DNA of 64,000 bases from Pseudoduganella danionis. GTDB lineage: Bacteria > Pseudomonadota > Gammaproteobacteria > Burkholderiales > Burkholderiaceae_D. Of this stretch, positions 1 through 9,790 are shown in pieces (the stretch's first letter is position 1; each line of letters starts with the position of its first letter). The stretch spans positions 124,001-188,000 of the forward strand of contig NZ_WNKW01000005.1 of NCBI RefSeq assembly GCF_009720775.1. Direction: 5' to 3'. Both the position numbers and the translations under genes were made by a program. The notes beneath the pieces were generated by a model. That model had not been told where the DNA came from. It saw only the letters and a program-made list of their open reading frames with translations, and made no database searches.

Positions 1-2
1 TG

Positions 3-662
3 GCGCGCGAACGCAATGCTGTCGGCAAGCCGCTGCGCATCTTCTGGCCATCCTCGATTGCTGCTTTCGGCCCGAGCACGCCGGCGCAGGATACGCCGCA
101 GACCACGGTGATGGACCCGACCACGATTTACGGCATCAGCAAGCTGGCTGGCGAGCGTCTGTGCGAGTACTACTTCATCAAGTATGGCGTGGACGTGCGC
201 AGCATCCGCTACCCGGGCATCATCAGCTACAAGTCGCCTCCGGGCGGCGGCACTACCGATTACGCGATTGCCATCTTCCACTCGGCTTTGCGCGGTGAGC
301 GCTATGAATCCTTCCTTGGCCCGCAGACCACGCTGCCGATGATCTATATGCCGGACGCGATCCGCGCCACCCTTGAACTGATGGATGCGCCGGCTGAACT
401 GGTCAAGGTGCGCTCGGCCTACAACGTGGCTGGTGTATCGTTCAACCCGGAACAGTTGGCCGCGGCCATCAGCCGCAAGCTGCCGGACTTCAAGATCGCC
501 TACAAGCCGGACAGCCGTCAGGCCATCGCCGATACCTGGCCGCAGAGTCTGGACGACGCGGCCGCCACGGCTGACTGGGGCTGGCAAGCCCGCATAGGCA
601 TAGACGAGATGGTGGCCGATATGCTGGCCAATGTCGATGTCAGTCTGGGCAAGGCTGCTTGA
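3..662 (+). CDS. tdh: L-threonine 3-dehydrogenase, SDR type (3' part)
   Basis: The gene enters from the left edge; its reading frame is open from base 3 to the TGA at 660-662. The protein shows the extended short-chain dehydrogenase catalytic pair in YGISK and the block SIRYPGIISYKSPPGGGTTDY, typical of NAD-dependent epimerase-like threonine dehydrogenases, which oxidise L-threonine to 2-amino-3-ketobutyrate. The N-terminal Rossmann fold (GxxGxxG) lies outside the window. A hairpin with a T tract follows directly. The next gene, sdaA, also degrades a hydroxy amino acid, which fits serine/threonine catabolism. A general sugar-nucleotide epimerase is the alternative, but the glycine-rich PPGGGTTDY block argues against it. 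Confidence 0.85.
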   Translation, partial: ARERNAVGKPLRIFWPSSIAAFGPSTPAQDTPQTTVMDPTTIYGISKLAGERLCEYYFIKYGVDVRSIRYPGIISYKSPPGGGTTDYAIAIFHSALRGERYESFLGPQTTLPMIYMPDAIRATLELMDAPAELVKVRSAYNVAGVSFNPEQLAAAISRKLPDFKIAYKPDSRQAIADTWPQSLDDAAATADWGWQARIGIDEMVADMLANVDVSLGKAA

Positions 663-673
663 TCTGAAGCACC

Positions 674-703
674 AAGGCTGTGTATCATGCGCAGCCTTTT
701 TTA
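674..703 (+). terminator. Rho-independent terminator after tdh
   Basis: The stem AAGGCTG (674-680) pairs with CAGCCTT (692-698), followed by a run of T. Confidence 0.75.
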
Positions 704-733
704 TTGCACACTTAGTAATTAAAAAAATACAGA
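704..733 (+). promoter_or_regulatory. Candidate sigma70 promoter of sdaA
   Basis: TTGCAC (704-709) lies 18 bp upstream of TACAGA (728-733), in an A/T-rich stretch 20 bp before the sdaA start codon. It directly abuts the tdh terminator. Confidence 0.4.
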
Positions 734-753
734 ATTAGAGAGAGACACACACG

Positions 754-2151
754 ATGGATATGAGCGTATTTGATCTGTTTAAGATCGGCATAGGGCCGTC
801 AAGCTCCCACACGGTGGGGCCTATGGTGGCAGCACGCCGCTTTTTGCTCGACAACGCTCCGCTGGATGACGTTACGGCCGTTACGGCCGAACTGTATGGT
901 TCGCTGGCACTGACGGGCGTAGGCCACGCTACCGACAAGGCAGTGCTGCTTGGCCTGATGGGAGAAACCCCGCAGGATGTCGATCCTGCCGGCGTGGACC
1001 AGCAACTGGCGCAGGCTGAAGCCAGCGGCCAGCTCAAGCTGCTGGGCAGCCATGTCGTGCCGTTCCGCCGTGCCGACCATTTGCTGTTCCACATGACTGA
1101 ATCGCTGGCCGAACACCCGAACGGCATGCGGTTTACCTTGACGCGGCAGGACGGCAGTAGCGCCAGCAAAGTGTATTACTCGGTAGGCGGCGGTTTTATC
1201 CGCGCCGAAGGCGAGCAGACCGCGGCGCCGGCCGATGGCGGCGCCACGCCAGCCCGGCCTTACCCGTTCGACACCATGGCCCAGTTGCTGGCCCATGGTG
1301 AACGCACGGGCCTGAGCATTCCGCAAATGTTGCGTGCCAATGAAAATGTGCGCTACAGCGATGCCGAACTCGATGCCGGTATGGACCGTATCTGGCAGGT
1401 GATGCGCGATTGCATCGCCCACGGCCTGAGCACGCCGGGGCAACTGCCCGGTGGCTTGAACGTCAAGCGTCGCGCCGCCAAACTGTGGCAGCAAGCCAAC
1501 GATAAGAGCGCTGCTGCCAAAGCCGTAAATGATCTACCGCACGATGCGCTGCATCAGGTCAGCCTGTATGCGATGGCCGTCAACGAGGAAAATGCGGCCG
1601 GTGGCCGTGTCGTCACGGCACCGACCAATGGGGCGGCCGGCATCATCCCGGCCGTGCTGCGCTATTACGCGGAAGACTGCAAACCGGCTGATCCCGTAAC
1701 GGGCGTGCGCAACTTCCTGCTCACGGCTGCGGCCATCGGCATGCTGTGCAAACGCAATGCCTCGATTTCGGGCGCGGAAATCGGCTGCCAGGGGGAGGTC
1801 GGCGTGGCTTGTGCCATGGCGGCGGCCGGTCTGGTGGCGGCGCTGGGCGGCACCAACCAGCAGATCGAGAATGCGGCCGAAATCGGCATCGAACACCATC
1901 TGGGCATGACGTGCGACCCGATCGGCGGGCTGGTGCAGATCCCCTGCATCGAGCGTAACGGCATGGGCGCCGTCAAAGCCATCACGGCCGCTTCGCTGGC
2001 GTTGAAGGGCGATGGTACCCACTTCGTCAGTCTGGATGAGGTGATTGAAACCATGCGCCAAACTGGCGCCGACATGCAGGCCAAGTACAAGGAAACTTCG
2101 CTGGGCGGGCTGGCCATCCACGTCATCACCGTTAACCACGCTGCCTGCTAG
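754..2151 (+). CDS. sdaA: L-serine ammonia-lyase (iron-sulfur type)
   Basis: The 465-residue protein deaminates L-serine to pyruvate and ammonia with a [4Fe-4S] cluster. The N-terminus carries the family signature [11 protein letters not shown], and the C-terminal catalytic half has the cysteine-bearing blocks [10 protein letters not shown] and [12 protein letters not shown] expected for cluster ligation. The length matches single-chain bacterial SdaA/SdaB. The start is the first ATG after a purine-rich GAGAGAGA stretch. It follows tdh but is separated by a terminator and probably has its own promoter. The downstream neighbour is convergent. Confidence 0.96.
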   Translation: MDMSVFDLFKIGIGPSSSHTVGPMVAARRFLLDNAPLDDVTAVTAELYGSLALTGVGHATDKAVLLGLMGETPQDVDPAGVDQQLAQAEASGQLKLLGSHVVPFRRADHLLFHMTESLAEHPNGMRFTLTRQDGSSASKVYYSVGGGFIRAEGEQTAAPADGGATPARPYPFDTMAQLLAHGERTGLSIPQMLRANENVRYSDAELDAGMDRIWQVMRDCIAHGLSTPGQLPGGLNVKRRAAKLWQQANDKSAAAKAVNDLPHDALHQVSLYAMAVNEENAAGGRVVTAPTNGAAGIIPAVLRYYAEDCKPADPVTGVRNFLLTAAAIGMLCKRNASISGAEIGCQGEVGVACAMAAAGLVAALGGTNQQIENAAEIGIEHHLGMTCDPIGGLVQIPCIERNGMGAVKAITAASLALKGDGTHFVSLDEVIETMRQTGADMQAKYKETSLGGLAIHVITVNHAAC

Positions 2152-2170
2152 GGCAGACGCAAGCGCGCGT

Positions 2171-2190
2171 GGCCGGACAGCCTGCCGGCC
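2171..2190. terminator. GC-rich hairpin between convergent sdaA and GGDEF/EAL gene
   Basis: GGCCGG (2171-2176) pairs with CCGGCC (2185-2190) around an 8-nt loop. There is no T tract on either side, so termination is only a guess from its place between convergent genes. Confidence 0.3.
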
Positions 2191-2205
2191 CGCACTGTGT
2201 CGGGT

Positions 2206-5200
2206 TCAGACTGGATGCTTGAAGGCGCGGGCTGCGCCATCGAGCAGCAGTTGGCGGAAGGCCGTGGCAGCGACCGGACGGCTGAAGTAATAGCCCTGGA
2301 TTTCATCGCAATGATGCTCGTGCAGATAGCTGAGCTGCTCTATGGTTTCCACCCCTTCGGCGATGGTGCGCATGCCCAGGCTGCGTGCCATCTGGATGAT
2401 GGCATTGACGATGGCGCGGTCTTCGGCATCGGTCGTGATGTCGCGCACAAAGCTTTGGTCGATCTTGAGCTTGTAGGCCATGAATTTCTTCAGGTGGCTC
2501 AGCGAAGAATAGCCCGTACCGAAATCGTCGATCGACATGCGCACGCCGCGCTCGTGCAGATTATTCATCATGGCGATGGCGCCTTGTGGATCGTTGGCTG
2601 CCACGGCTTCCGTCAGCTCCAGCTCCAGATATTCGGCCGGCAAGCCTTCTTCCTGCAGTATGCGGGTAATCAACTTGGGCAGGTCGGTATTGCGGAACTG
2701 CACGGCTGACAGATTGACGGCCATGGTGATGGGCGGCAGGCCTTCGGCGCGCCAGCTAACAGCCTGACGCACGGCTTCGCGCAGCACCCAAGCCCCTATG
2801 CTCTGTATCAGCCCGCTTTCCTCGGCGGCCGGAATGAACTCGGCCGGCGAGACGTTGCCCAGCTCAGGCGACTCCCAGCGCAGCAGGGCTTCGGCGCCGA
2901 TAATCGCGCGTTCGCGTAGTGCTACCTGTGGCTGGTACACCACGTGTAGCTGCTTGCGTTCGATCGCGTAGCGGAGCGCATTCACCAGTTGCAGATGGCG
3001 CGCGGCGCGCTGCTGCATGGCGCTGGTGAAGAAGCGTATGCCCTGACGGCCTGTGCGTTTGACCTGATACATGGCCGCATCGGCGCGTTGCAGCAGGGTT
3101 TCGATATCGTCGCCGTCGGCCGGGTAGGTGGCCACACCCAGCGAAGCCGTTACTTTCAGATCGTGGTTGCCGATGCGGAAAGGCTGGATGCTCAGGTCCA
3201 GCAGCTTTTGTGCCACGCTGGCCACTTCATCCTCGTTCAAGCCTTGCAGCACGAAGATGAATTCGTCGCCGCCCAGTCTGGCCACCATATCCTGTTCGCG
3301 CATGGCCGAACGCAGGCGCTGGCCCAGCTCGCACAATAGCTGGTCGCCCACGCTGTGGCCCAGCGAATCGTTGATATCCTTGAAGTGGTCGAGGTCGAGC
3401 ATCAGCAGCGCCAGCGTGCTGTGCTGACGGCGCGCCAGAGCCAGTGCCATGTGCGCATGTTCCTGCAGCTGGGTGCGGTTAGGCAGTCCCGTCATGGCGT
3501 CGAAGTGGGCCAGATACTGGATGCGCTCGTTGGCTAGCCGGCGCTCCGTCACATCGCGCGTAATCCCCAGCAACATGCGTTCCTGTCCCTGCGCGTTGTC
3601 CATCGGTGCGGCATGGGTTTCCAGCCAGCGCTGCACGCCTTGCAAACCCTGTATGCGGAATTCCAGGTGGCCGCTTTCGCCGGCCATCACGCGCTGCAGC
3701 AGCGTGGCGAAGGCGGCACGGTACTCAGGCAGGATCAGCTGCTCAGGCGTGCTTTGCTGCAGCTGTTCCAGGCTGGCCGCCTCCAGCATGCGCAGGCCGG
3801 CTGCGTTGATATCCTGGAACTGGCCAGCGGCATCGATCAGCATCACGCACTCGGGCTCGGTTTCGATGATGGTGCGCAGCCGCTGCTCGCTCTTGCGCAG
3901 GTTTTCTTCCGTGTGCTTGCGGGCCTGCTGGTGATCGAAATTCTTCAGTGCAAATTCGATATCGAGCCGCATTTCCATCAGCAAGTTCTGGGCATCTTCA
4001 TCAAACGCGTTGCGGGTTTCCGAATAGGCCGAGAGGATGGCCACCACCTTGCCCTGACGGCGCAGCGGAATGGCGGTGGAAGCGGCCCAGCCGAATTCGG
4101 CAGCGCGGCTATGCCAGATGGCGGTTTCTTCGGCATGCATGAAGTCCTGACACCAGTAGGGTTCGCCGCTACGGTAGGATAGCCCGGCGGGCCCGCAGCC
4201 TTCCGGCAAATCGGCGCTCAGCGACAGTTTGGCCTGTTCCACATATTTGGTGCCGGCGCCGGCCCAGGCCAGTGGTGCCAGCGTATGCAGGGCATTGTCG
4301 ACGGCACCTATCCAGGCCATCGACATACCGCCATGGGAGACGATGGCGTCGCAGATATGCTGGAACAATTCGTGTTCCGAACGGCAGCGCACGATGGCCT
4401 GGTTACACTGGCTCAGGGCCATGTACAGCCGGCTCAGGCGGTGCGTGCGCTCCTGTGCAGCGCGCCGTTCCTGTTCCAGCCGGGACAGGTTGCGTTGCAT
4501 TTCGCCCAGCCAGCCCCAGACGGTATCGCGCGAAGCGGGCGGCACCAGTAGCGGCGCATCGAGTTCGCCCTTGCCCAGCCTGCTGATGCTGAGCTGCAGC
4601 TGGTCGACCTTGCAGCCGAGTGCCGTGTCCAGACTGCGCTTGGTACGCCACAGCATGATCAACAGGCCGACGGCGCTCAGGCCGAATACGATGCGGGCCA
4701 GCAGCGCATCGTTGGCGGCCAGCTTGACTTCCATGCGGGTGCGCTGCTCGACGCTGTAGCTGACCTGGCCTATGGGCGACATGATGCGTGCCTTGGCATG
4801 GTGGTAGTACTGGTTGTGCAGCATCAGCATGGCCTGCTGCAGCGCCTCGGGGCTGACATCGCTACGGTCGCGTATGCCGATGGCATTGCGCTCTATGGTG
4901 GAAAGACGGTCCGATTCGCGCTTGGACTGGGCCAGCAGTTCCATTTCCTGATCGGTGAAACCGGCCGCTCGCATTAAGTCCAGCAGCGGCACGGCCGCGT
5001 CCGACGGGCGCGGCCGGTGCTCGCCATCGAGCACCAGATCCCAGTACACGTCTTCATAGCGCTGCGGGCGCGCCAGACGGCCATCACGAATATCGAGAAT
5101 TTCCTGATAGTGGGTACGGAAATGCGGCTCGCCCGTGATGATGTAGCTGCGTGCCATGCGCGTCAGGTCATCGGACGAGTGGCGCAGTTCTTCTACCAGT

Positions 5201-5355
5201 GATTGCGACTGGAAGCGCCGCTCATTGGCTCGGTCGATGCGCTTTTCTGTCCACACATAGGCTACAAATGTCAGTGCGGCAACTATAATGAGACCAACGC
5301 AATAGTTGAGGAAGCTGGTAAATTGCGGCGGCTGGCGGTTGTCTGACACGGGCAT
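2206..5355 (-). CDS. Membrane-bound GAF-PAS-GGDEF-EAL cyclic-di-GMP protein
   Basis: The protein has about 1049 residues. A membrane segment near residues 15-35 and a second around 215-232 bracket a periplasmic sensor region. A GAF-like domain, a PAS domain, a GGDEF domain and an EAL domain follow. The GGDEF motif is intact (about residues 695-699), with a product-inhibition site REQD five residues upstream. The EAL motif (EALLRW, about 822-824) and DDFGTGYSSL are also intact, so both cyclic-di-GMP synthesis and hydrolysis are possible. The ATG at 5355 is chosen; an in-frame TTG at 5418 would add 21 residues unlike a leader. It is divergent from thrC. The sensed signal cannot be read from the sequence. 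Confidence 0.9.
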   Translation of the reverse strand: MPVSDNRQPPQFTSFLNYCVGLIIVAALTFVAYVWTEKRIDRANERRFQSQSLVEELRHSSDDLTRMARSYIITGEPHFRTHYQEILDIRDGRLARPQRYEDVYWDLVLDGEHRPRPSDAAVPLLDLMRAAGFTDQEMELLAQSKRESDRLSTIERNAIGIRDRSDVSPEALQQAMLMLHNQYYHHAKARIMSPIGQVSYSVEQRTRMEVKLAANDALLARIVFGLSAVGLLIMLWRTKRSLDTALGCKVDQLQLSISRLGKGELDAPLLVPPASRDTVWGWLGEMQRNLSRLEQERRAAQERTHRLSRLYMALSQCNQAIVRCRSEHELFQHICDAIVSHGGMSMAWIGAVDNALHTLAPLAWAGAGTKYVEQAKLSLSADLPEGCGPAGLSYRSGEPYWCQDFMHAEETAIWHSRAAEFGWAASTAIPLRRQGKVVAILSAYSETRNAFDEDAQNLLMEMRLDIEFALKNFDHQQARKHTEENLRKSEQRLRTIIETEPECVMLIDAAGQFQDINAAGLRMLEAASLEQLQQSTPEQLILPEYRAAFATLLQRVMAGESGHLEFRIQGLQGVQRWLETHAAPMDNAQGQERMLLGITRDVTERRLANERIQYLAHFDAMTGLPNRTQLQEHAHMALALARRQHSTLALLMLDLDHFKDINDSLGHSVGDQLLCELGQRLRSAMREQDMVARLGGDEFIFVLQGLNEDEVASVAQKLLDLSIQPFRIGNHDLKVTASLGVATYPADGDDIETLLQRADAAMYQVKRTGRQGIRFFTSAMQQRAARHLQLVNALRYAIERKQLHVVYQPQVALRERAIIGAEALLRWESPELGNVSPAEFIPAAEESGLIQSIGAWVLREAVRQAVSWRAEGLPPITMAVNLSAVQFRNTDLPKLITRILQEEGLPAEYLELELTEAVAANDPQGAIAMMNNLHERGVRMSIDDFGTGYSSLSHLKKFMAYKLKIDQSFVRDITTDAEDRAIVNAIIQMARSLGMRTIAEGVETIEQLSYLHEHHCDEIQGYYFSRPVAATAFRQLLLDGAARAFKHPV

Positions 5356-5465
5356 TGGGGGTCGAAAGCAAGCTGAACAGGAGTGCGCAACCCTTAGTAT
5401 AGGGGCTGCAAGTAACAAATTGCCAGCATTCTGCGGAGTTGCGCTGCAGATAATACAACGTCAAT

Positions 5466-5495
5466 TTCACGGCTAGGCCCCGGGCGCACTATAAT
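5466..5495 (+). promoter_or_regulatory. Candidate thrC promoter
   Basis: A perfect -10 box TATAAT (5490-5495) lies 18 bp after TTCACG (5466-5471), about 60 bp upstream of thrC. Confidence 0.5.
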
Positions 5496-5555
5496 AACCG
5501 CTCGCTGTGTACCGTTCTGCCAATTTGCCGTAAGCTCAACCGGACTTTCCTACCT

Positions 5556-7034
5556 ATGCAATACGTGTCTACCCGCGCCGCCGCGTCGGCCGCTGCTTCC
5601 TCTACCCAACAATTCTCCGATATTCTGCTGGGCGGCCTGGCCGCTGATGGCGGCCTGTTCCTGCCGACTGCCTATCCGCAGGTAACGGGCGACGAGCTCA
5701 ACGCATGGCGCGAGCTGTCGTATGCGGATCTGGCTTTCCAGATACTCAAGAAGTTTGCCACCGATATACCGGAAGCGGATCTGCGCGCTCTGACGGCCAA
5801 GACCTATACCAAGGAAGTCTACAAAAACACCCGCGCTGGCGAGAAAGCCAGCCAGATCACGCCGCTGCGCGTGCTGGAAGAACGTGCGGACGGCAGCAAG
5901 CTGGTGCTGCAAGCGCTGTCCAACGGCCCGACGCTGGCCTTCAAGGACATGGCCATGCAGTTGCTGGGCAATCTGTTCGAATACGCGCTGGCCAAGCAGG
6001 ACGAGCAGCTCAATATTTTCGGCGCCACGTCGGGCGATACGGGTAGCGCGGCCGAATACGCCATGCGCGGCAAGAAGGGCGTGCGCGTATTCATGCTGTC
6101 GCCGCACAAAAAGATGAGCGCGTTCCAGACGGCCCAGATGTTCAGCCTGCAGGACCCGAATATCTACAACATCGCCCTCGAAGGCGTGTTCGATGATGCA
6201 CAGGACATGGTCAAGGCCGTGTCCAACGATCTGGAATTCAAGCGCCGCTACAAGATCGGCACCGTCAATTCCATCAACTGGGCCCGCGTGGTGGCGCAGG
6301 TGGTGTACTACTTCCGCGGCTATCTGTCGGCCACCACCTCGAACGATCAGAAAGTCTCGTTCACCGTCCCGTCGGGTAACTTCGGCAATATCTGCGCGGG
6401 CCACATCGCCCGCATGATGGGCCTGCCGATCGACAAGCTGGTGGCGGCCACCAATGAAAACGATGTGCTCGACGAATTCTTCCGCACCGGCGTCTACCGT
6501 GTGCGCAAATCGGCCGAGACCTATCACACCAGCAGCCCGTCGATGGATATCTCCAAGGCCTCCAACTTCGAGCGCTTCATCTACGATCTGGTGGGCCGCG
6601 ATGGCGACCGTACCCGCGCGCTGTTCCAGAAAGTGGAAACGCATGGCGGCTTCGACCTGTCCGGCAAGCCGGGCAGCGATGGCGACGAGTTCAAGCTGGT
6701 GGCCAAATATGGCTTCAAATCGGGCAAATCCACTCATGCCGACCGTCTCGACACGATCCGCGATGTGGCCGACGACTACGGCATCGTGATCGACACCCAT
6801 ACGGCAGACGGCATCAAGGTGGCGCGCGAACACATAGCACCGGGCGTGACCATGATCGTGCTGGAAACGGCGCTAGCTGCGAAGTTCAACGAAACCATAC
6901 TGGAAGCGCTGGGTCAGGATGCCGAGCGTCCGGCCGGCTTCGAGGACATCGAACAACTGCCGCAGAAATTCGTGGTGATGCCGGTCGATGTGCAGAAGCT
7001 CAAAGACTATATCGCGGCCAACACCGGCCTGTAA
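5556..7034 (+). CDS. thrC: Threonine synthase
   Basis: This 492-residue PLP enzyme converts O-phosphohomoserine to L-threonine. The PLP lysine sits in LAFKDMAMQ, and the phosphate-binding block FGATSGDTGSAAEYAMRG is clear, as is SVNSINWARV-like GTVNSINWARVVAQ further on. The length and the N-terminal extension fit the long bacterial/fungal class. moeA follows after 13 bp in the same direction, so the two are probably co-transcribed. Homoserine dehydrogenase, a frequent upstream partner in Burkholderiales, is not adjacent; a divergent cyclic-di-GMP gene takes that place. Confidence 0.96.
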   Translation: MQYVSTRAAASAAASSTQQFSDILLGGLAADGGLFLPTAYPQVTGDELNAWRELSYADLAFQILKKFATDIPEADLRALTAKTYTKEVYKNTRAGEKASQITPLRVLEERADGSKLVLQALSNGPTLAFKDMAMQLLGNLFEYALAKQDEQLNIFGATSGDTGSAAEYAMRGKKGVRVFMLSPHKKMSAFQTAQMFSLQDPNIYNIALEGVFDDAQDMVKAVSNDLEFKRRYKIGTVNSINWARVVAQVVYYFRGYLSATTSNDQKVSFTVPSGNFGNICAGHIARMMGLPIDKLVAATNENDVLDEFFRTGVYRVRKSAETYHTSSPSMDISKASNFERFIYDLVGRDGDRTRALFQKVETHGGFDLSGKPGSDGDEFKLVAKYGFKSGKSTHADRLDTIRDVADDYGIVIDTHTADGIKVAREHIAPGVTMIVLETALAAKFNETILEALGQDAERPAGFEDIEQLPQKFVVMPVDVQKLKDYIAANTGL

Positions 7035-7047
7035 TCGGGATACCCGC

Positions 7048-8268
7048 ATGAGCAGCTACCAGCCCCCAGCCATGTTATCCGTCAGCCAAGCCTTGCAGTT
7101 GATGGCCTCGGCCGCCCGCGTGGTGGACGGGGTGGAAAGCGTGTCCACGCTGGCCGCCAACGGCCGCGTGCTGGCCGAAGCGCAGGTGTCCGGCATGAAT
7201 GTGCCGGCCATGGACAATACCCAGATGGATGGCTATGCCGTGCGGGCGGCCGATTGCGCCAGCGGCAGCGCCAGTTTGCCCGTCTCCCAGCGCATCCCGG
7301 CCGGCCATGTGGGCACGGAACTGGCAGCAGGGACGGCTGCGCGGATCTTTACCGGCGCGATGATACCGGCCGGTGCCGATGCCGTGGTGATGCAGGAGCA
7401 GTGCGAGTTCAAGGATGGCGTAGTCACCGTCAAGCACACGCCCAAGGCGGGCGAGTGGATACGCCGTGCCGGCGAAGATATCCGCGATGGTGCCGTGATC
7501 CTGCCGGCTGGTACCCGCTTGCGCAGTCAGGAACTGGGGTTGGCCGCATCCGTCGGGCTGGCGCAGCTAGCCGTGCGGCGCAAGCTGCGTGTGGCCGTGT
7601 TCTTTACCGGTGACGAGCTGACCATGCCGGGCGAACCGTTGGCGCCCGGTGCCATCTACAATTCCAACCGTTTTACCATCCGCGCCTTGTTGGAAAATCT
7701 GGGCTGCGAAATCAGCGATTTCGGCATTGTGCCCGATACGCTGGCTGCAACCCGCGCCGTGCTGCGCGAATCGGCCCAGGCGCATGATCTGATCATCACT
7801 TCGGGTGGCGTGTCGGTGGGCGAGGAAGACCATATCAAGCCGGCCGTGGAAGCGGAAGGGCGGCTGAATATGTGGCAGATTGCTGTCAAGCCGGGCAAGC
7901 CGCTGGCTTTCGGCGAAGTCGGACAGGCCTTCTTCGTGGGCCTGCCGGGCAATCCCGTCTCAAGCTTTATTACTTTTTTGATGTTTGTGCGGCCCTTCAT
8001 CTTGCGCCTGCAGGGTGTGCAGCACGGGTTGGCACCGCGCGCCTACACCATGCGCGCCGATTTCGACTGGCCCAAGGCCGACCGCCGCAACGAGTTCCTG
8101 CGCGTGCGCCTGAATGCCGAAGGCGGGCTGGAACGCTTTTCCAACCAGAGTTCCGGCGTGCTGACGTCGACTGTCTGGGGCGATGGGGTGGTCGACAATC
8201 CGCCCGGCCAGGCCATAGCACGCGGTGATAGCGTGCGATTTATACCGTTTAGCGAGTTAATGTACTGA
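7048..8268 (+). CDS. moeA: Molybdopterin molybdenumtransferase
   Basis: MoeA inserts molybdate into adenylylated molybdopterin to give the molybdenum cofactor. The 406-residue protein has the MoeA N-terminal part (MDGYAVRAAD; FTGAMIPAGADAVVMQE) and the MPT-binding domain with TSGGVSVGEEDH and LPGNPVSS. The ATG at 7048 is preferred over an in-frame start at 6988 that lies inside thrC. Its stop overlaps the moaD start by one base (TGATG), which implies translational coupling. Confidence 0.95.
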   Translation: MSSYQPPAMLSVSQALQLMASAARVVDGVESVSTLAANGRVLAEAQVSGMNVPAMDNTQMDGYAVRAADCASGSASLPVSQRIPAGHVGTELAAGTAARIFTGAMIPAGADAVVMQEQCEFKDGVVTVKHTPKAGEWIRRAGEDIRDGAVILPAGTRLRSQELGLAASVGLAQLAVRRKLRVAVFFTGDELTMPGEPLAPGAIYNSNRFTIRALLENLGCEISDFGIVPDTLAATRAVLRESAQAHDLIITSGGVSVGEEDHIKPAVEAEGRLNMWQIAVKPGKPLAFGEVGQAFFVGLPGNPVSSFITFLMFVRPFILRLQGVQHGLAPRAYTMRADFDWPKADRRNEFLRVRLNAEGGLERFSNQSSGVLTSTVWGDGVVDNPPGQAIARGDSVRFIPFSELMY

Positions 8269-8522
8269 TGTCCGTCACCGTAAAATTCTTTGCCAGCGTG
8301 CGTGAAGCGCTGGGTGCTTCGTCCGAAGTGTTGCAACTGCCGGCCGGCGTGGCCACCGTGGGCGCGCTGCGCGACCATCTGGCTGCGCGCGGCGACGTGT
8401 GGCAGCAGGCGCTGGGCAATCCGGCCCTGCGTATGGCCTGCAATCAGGTTATGTGCGATGCCGCGACGGCCCTCAACGATGGCGCAGAAGTGGCGTTCTT
8501 CCCGCCCGTGACGGGCGGTTGA
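8268..8522 (+). CDS. moaD: Molybdopterin synthase sulfur-carrier subunit
   Basis: An 84-residue beta-grasp protein that ends in the diagnostic Gly-Gly tail (PPVTGG), which is adenylylated and thiocarboxylated to give sulfur to molybdopterin synthase. It overlaps moeA by one base and abuts the next gene. The catalytic partner MoaE, often the next gene in this order, is not found in this window. Confidence 0.93.
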   Translation: MSVTVKFFASVREALGASSEVLQLPAGVATVGALRDHLAARGDVWQQALGNPALRMACNQVMCDAATALNDGAEVAFFPPVTGG

Positions 8523-9785
8523 ATGGTGCAGCAGGCAGCCCACGCGGCTAGCTCGGCAGGCAAGCGGGTGGCCGTGGTCGGCGGCGGGCCTGCCGGCCTG
8601 ATGGCTGCTCAGCAGCTGGCGCTGGCCGGCGTGCAGGTCGATCTGTACGATGCCATGCCTTCGGTAGGCCGTAAATTTCTGCTGGCCGGACGCGGTGGCA
8701 TGAATATTACCCACGCCGAACCGTATGCCCAGTTTGTCACGCGTTATGGCGCCAGCGCGGCGCCGCTGCGTCCCATGCTCGATGCTTTTGGCCCGCAGGC
8801 CGTGCGCGACTGGGTGCACGGCTTAGGTCTGCAGACCTTTGTCGGTACTTCTGGCCGGGTATTCCCCACTGATATGAAAGCAGCGCCGCTGCTGCGCGCC
8901 TGGCTGCACCGTCTGCGTGTAGCGGGTGTGCAGTTCCACATGCGCCACCGCTGGCTGGGCTGGCGCGATGGTGCTCTGCTGCTGCAAGGCCCCGAGGGCG
9001 AAGTGCTGGTGCAGGCCGATGCCGTGGTGCTGGCACTGGGCGGCGGCAGTTGGGCGCGGCTAGGTTCGGATGGTAGCTGGCTGCCACTGCTGGCCCAGCG
9101 CGGCGTGGCTGTGGCAGCGCTACAGCCGGCCAATTGCGGCTTCGATGTGGACTGGAGCAGCCACTTCAGCGAGCGCTATGCGGGTGAGCCCTTGACCACG
9201 GTGGCGATAGCCGCCCGTACGGCTGACGGTGCCATGGCTTACCGTCAAGGCCAGTTTGTGGTTACGGCCGGTGGCGTAGAGGGCAGTCTGATCTACGCAC
9301 TGTCCGCGGCGCTGCGCGAACAGATTAATACGGATGGCCATGCCACCATCTATCTCGATCTGCTGCCCGATTTGAGCGCCGGGCGCGTGCTGGATGAAGT
9401 GCAGCGGCCGCGCGGCGCGCGCTCCATGTCCAGTCATCTGCAAAGCCGGCTCGGTATCAAGGGGGTCAAAGCAGGTTTGCTGCGCGAATGCCTGAGCAAA
9501 GAAGCGTTCGGCGATACGGCGATGTTGGCGCAGGCCATCAAGCACTTGCCGCTACGCTTGCAACGGCCGCGGCCTATTGATGAAGCCATCAGCAGCGCCG
9601 GCGGCGTGCGCTGGCAGGCACTGCAAGGCTGCATGCTGGCGGCCTTGCCCGGCGTATTCGTGGCCGGTGAAATGGTGGATTGGGAAGCGCCCACGGGCGG
9701 CTATCTGCTGACCGCCTGTCTGGCCGGCGGGCAGACTGCAGCACGCGATGTGCTGCAATGGCTGGCGGCGCGCCAGCCGGGCTAG
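8523..9785 (+). CDS. BaiN/HI0933-family FAD-dependent oxidoreductase
   Basis: The 420-residue flavoprotein has an N-terminal dinucleotide-binding motif (VVGGGPAGLMAAQQ) and the family blocks GRGGMNITHAEP and PTGGYLLTACLAGGQTAARD near the C-terminus. These fit the NAD(P)/FAD-dependent oxidoreductases grouped with HI0933/BaiN; the physiological substrate is unknown. The ATG directly follows the moaD stop, so it is co-transcribed with the molybdopterin genes and sits where moaE might be expected. It is convergent with the DUF2807 gene, with only five bases between them. Confidence 0.87.
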   Translation: MVQQAAHAASSAGKRVAVVGGGPAGLMAAQQLALAGVQVDLYDAMPSVGRKFLLAGRGGMNITHAEPYAQFVTRYGASAAPLRPMLDAFGPQAVRDWVHGLGLQTFVGTSGRVFPTDMKAAPLLRAWLHRLRVAGVQFHMRHRWLGWRDGALLLQGPEGEVLVQADAVVLALGGGSWARLGSDGSWLPLLAQRGVAVAALQPANCGFDVDWSSHFSERYAGEPLTTVAIAARTADGAMAYRQGQFVVTAGGVEGSLIYALSAALREQINTDGHATIYLDLLPDLSAGRVLDEVQRPRGARSMSSHLQSRLGIKGVKAGLLRECLSKEAFGDTAMLAQAIKHLPLRLQRPRPIDEAISSAGGVRWQALQGCMLAALPGVFVAGEMVDWEAPTGGYLLTACLAGGQTAARDVLQWLAARQPG

Positions 9786-9790
9786 CCTGG

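Noticed and set aside
5550..6833. A 427-codon minus-strand open frame opposite thrC.
   Set aside because: thrC has all its motifs; the minus frame has antisense composition only.
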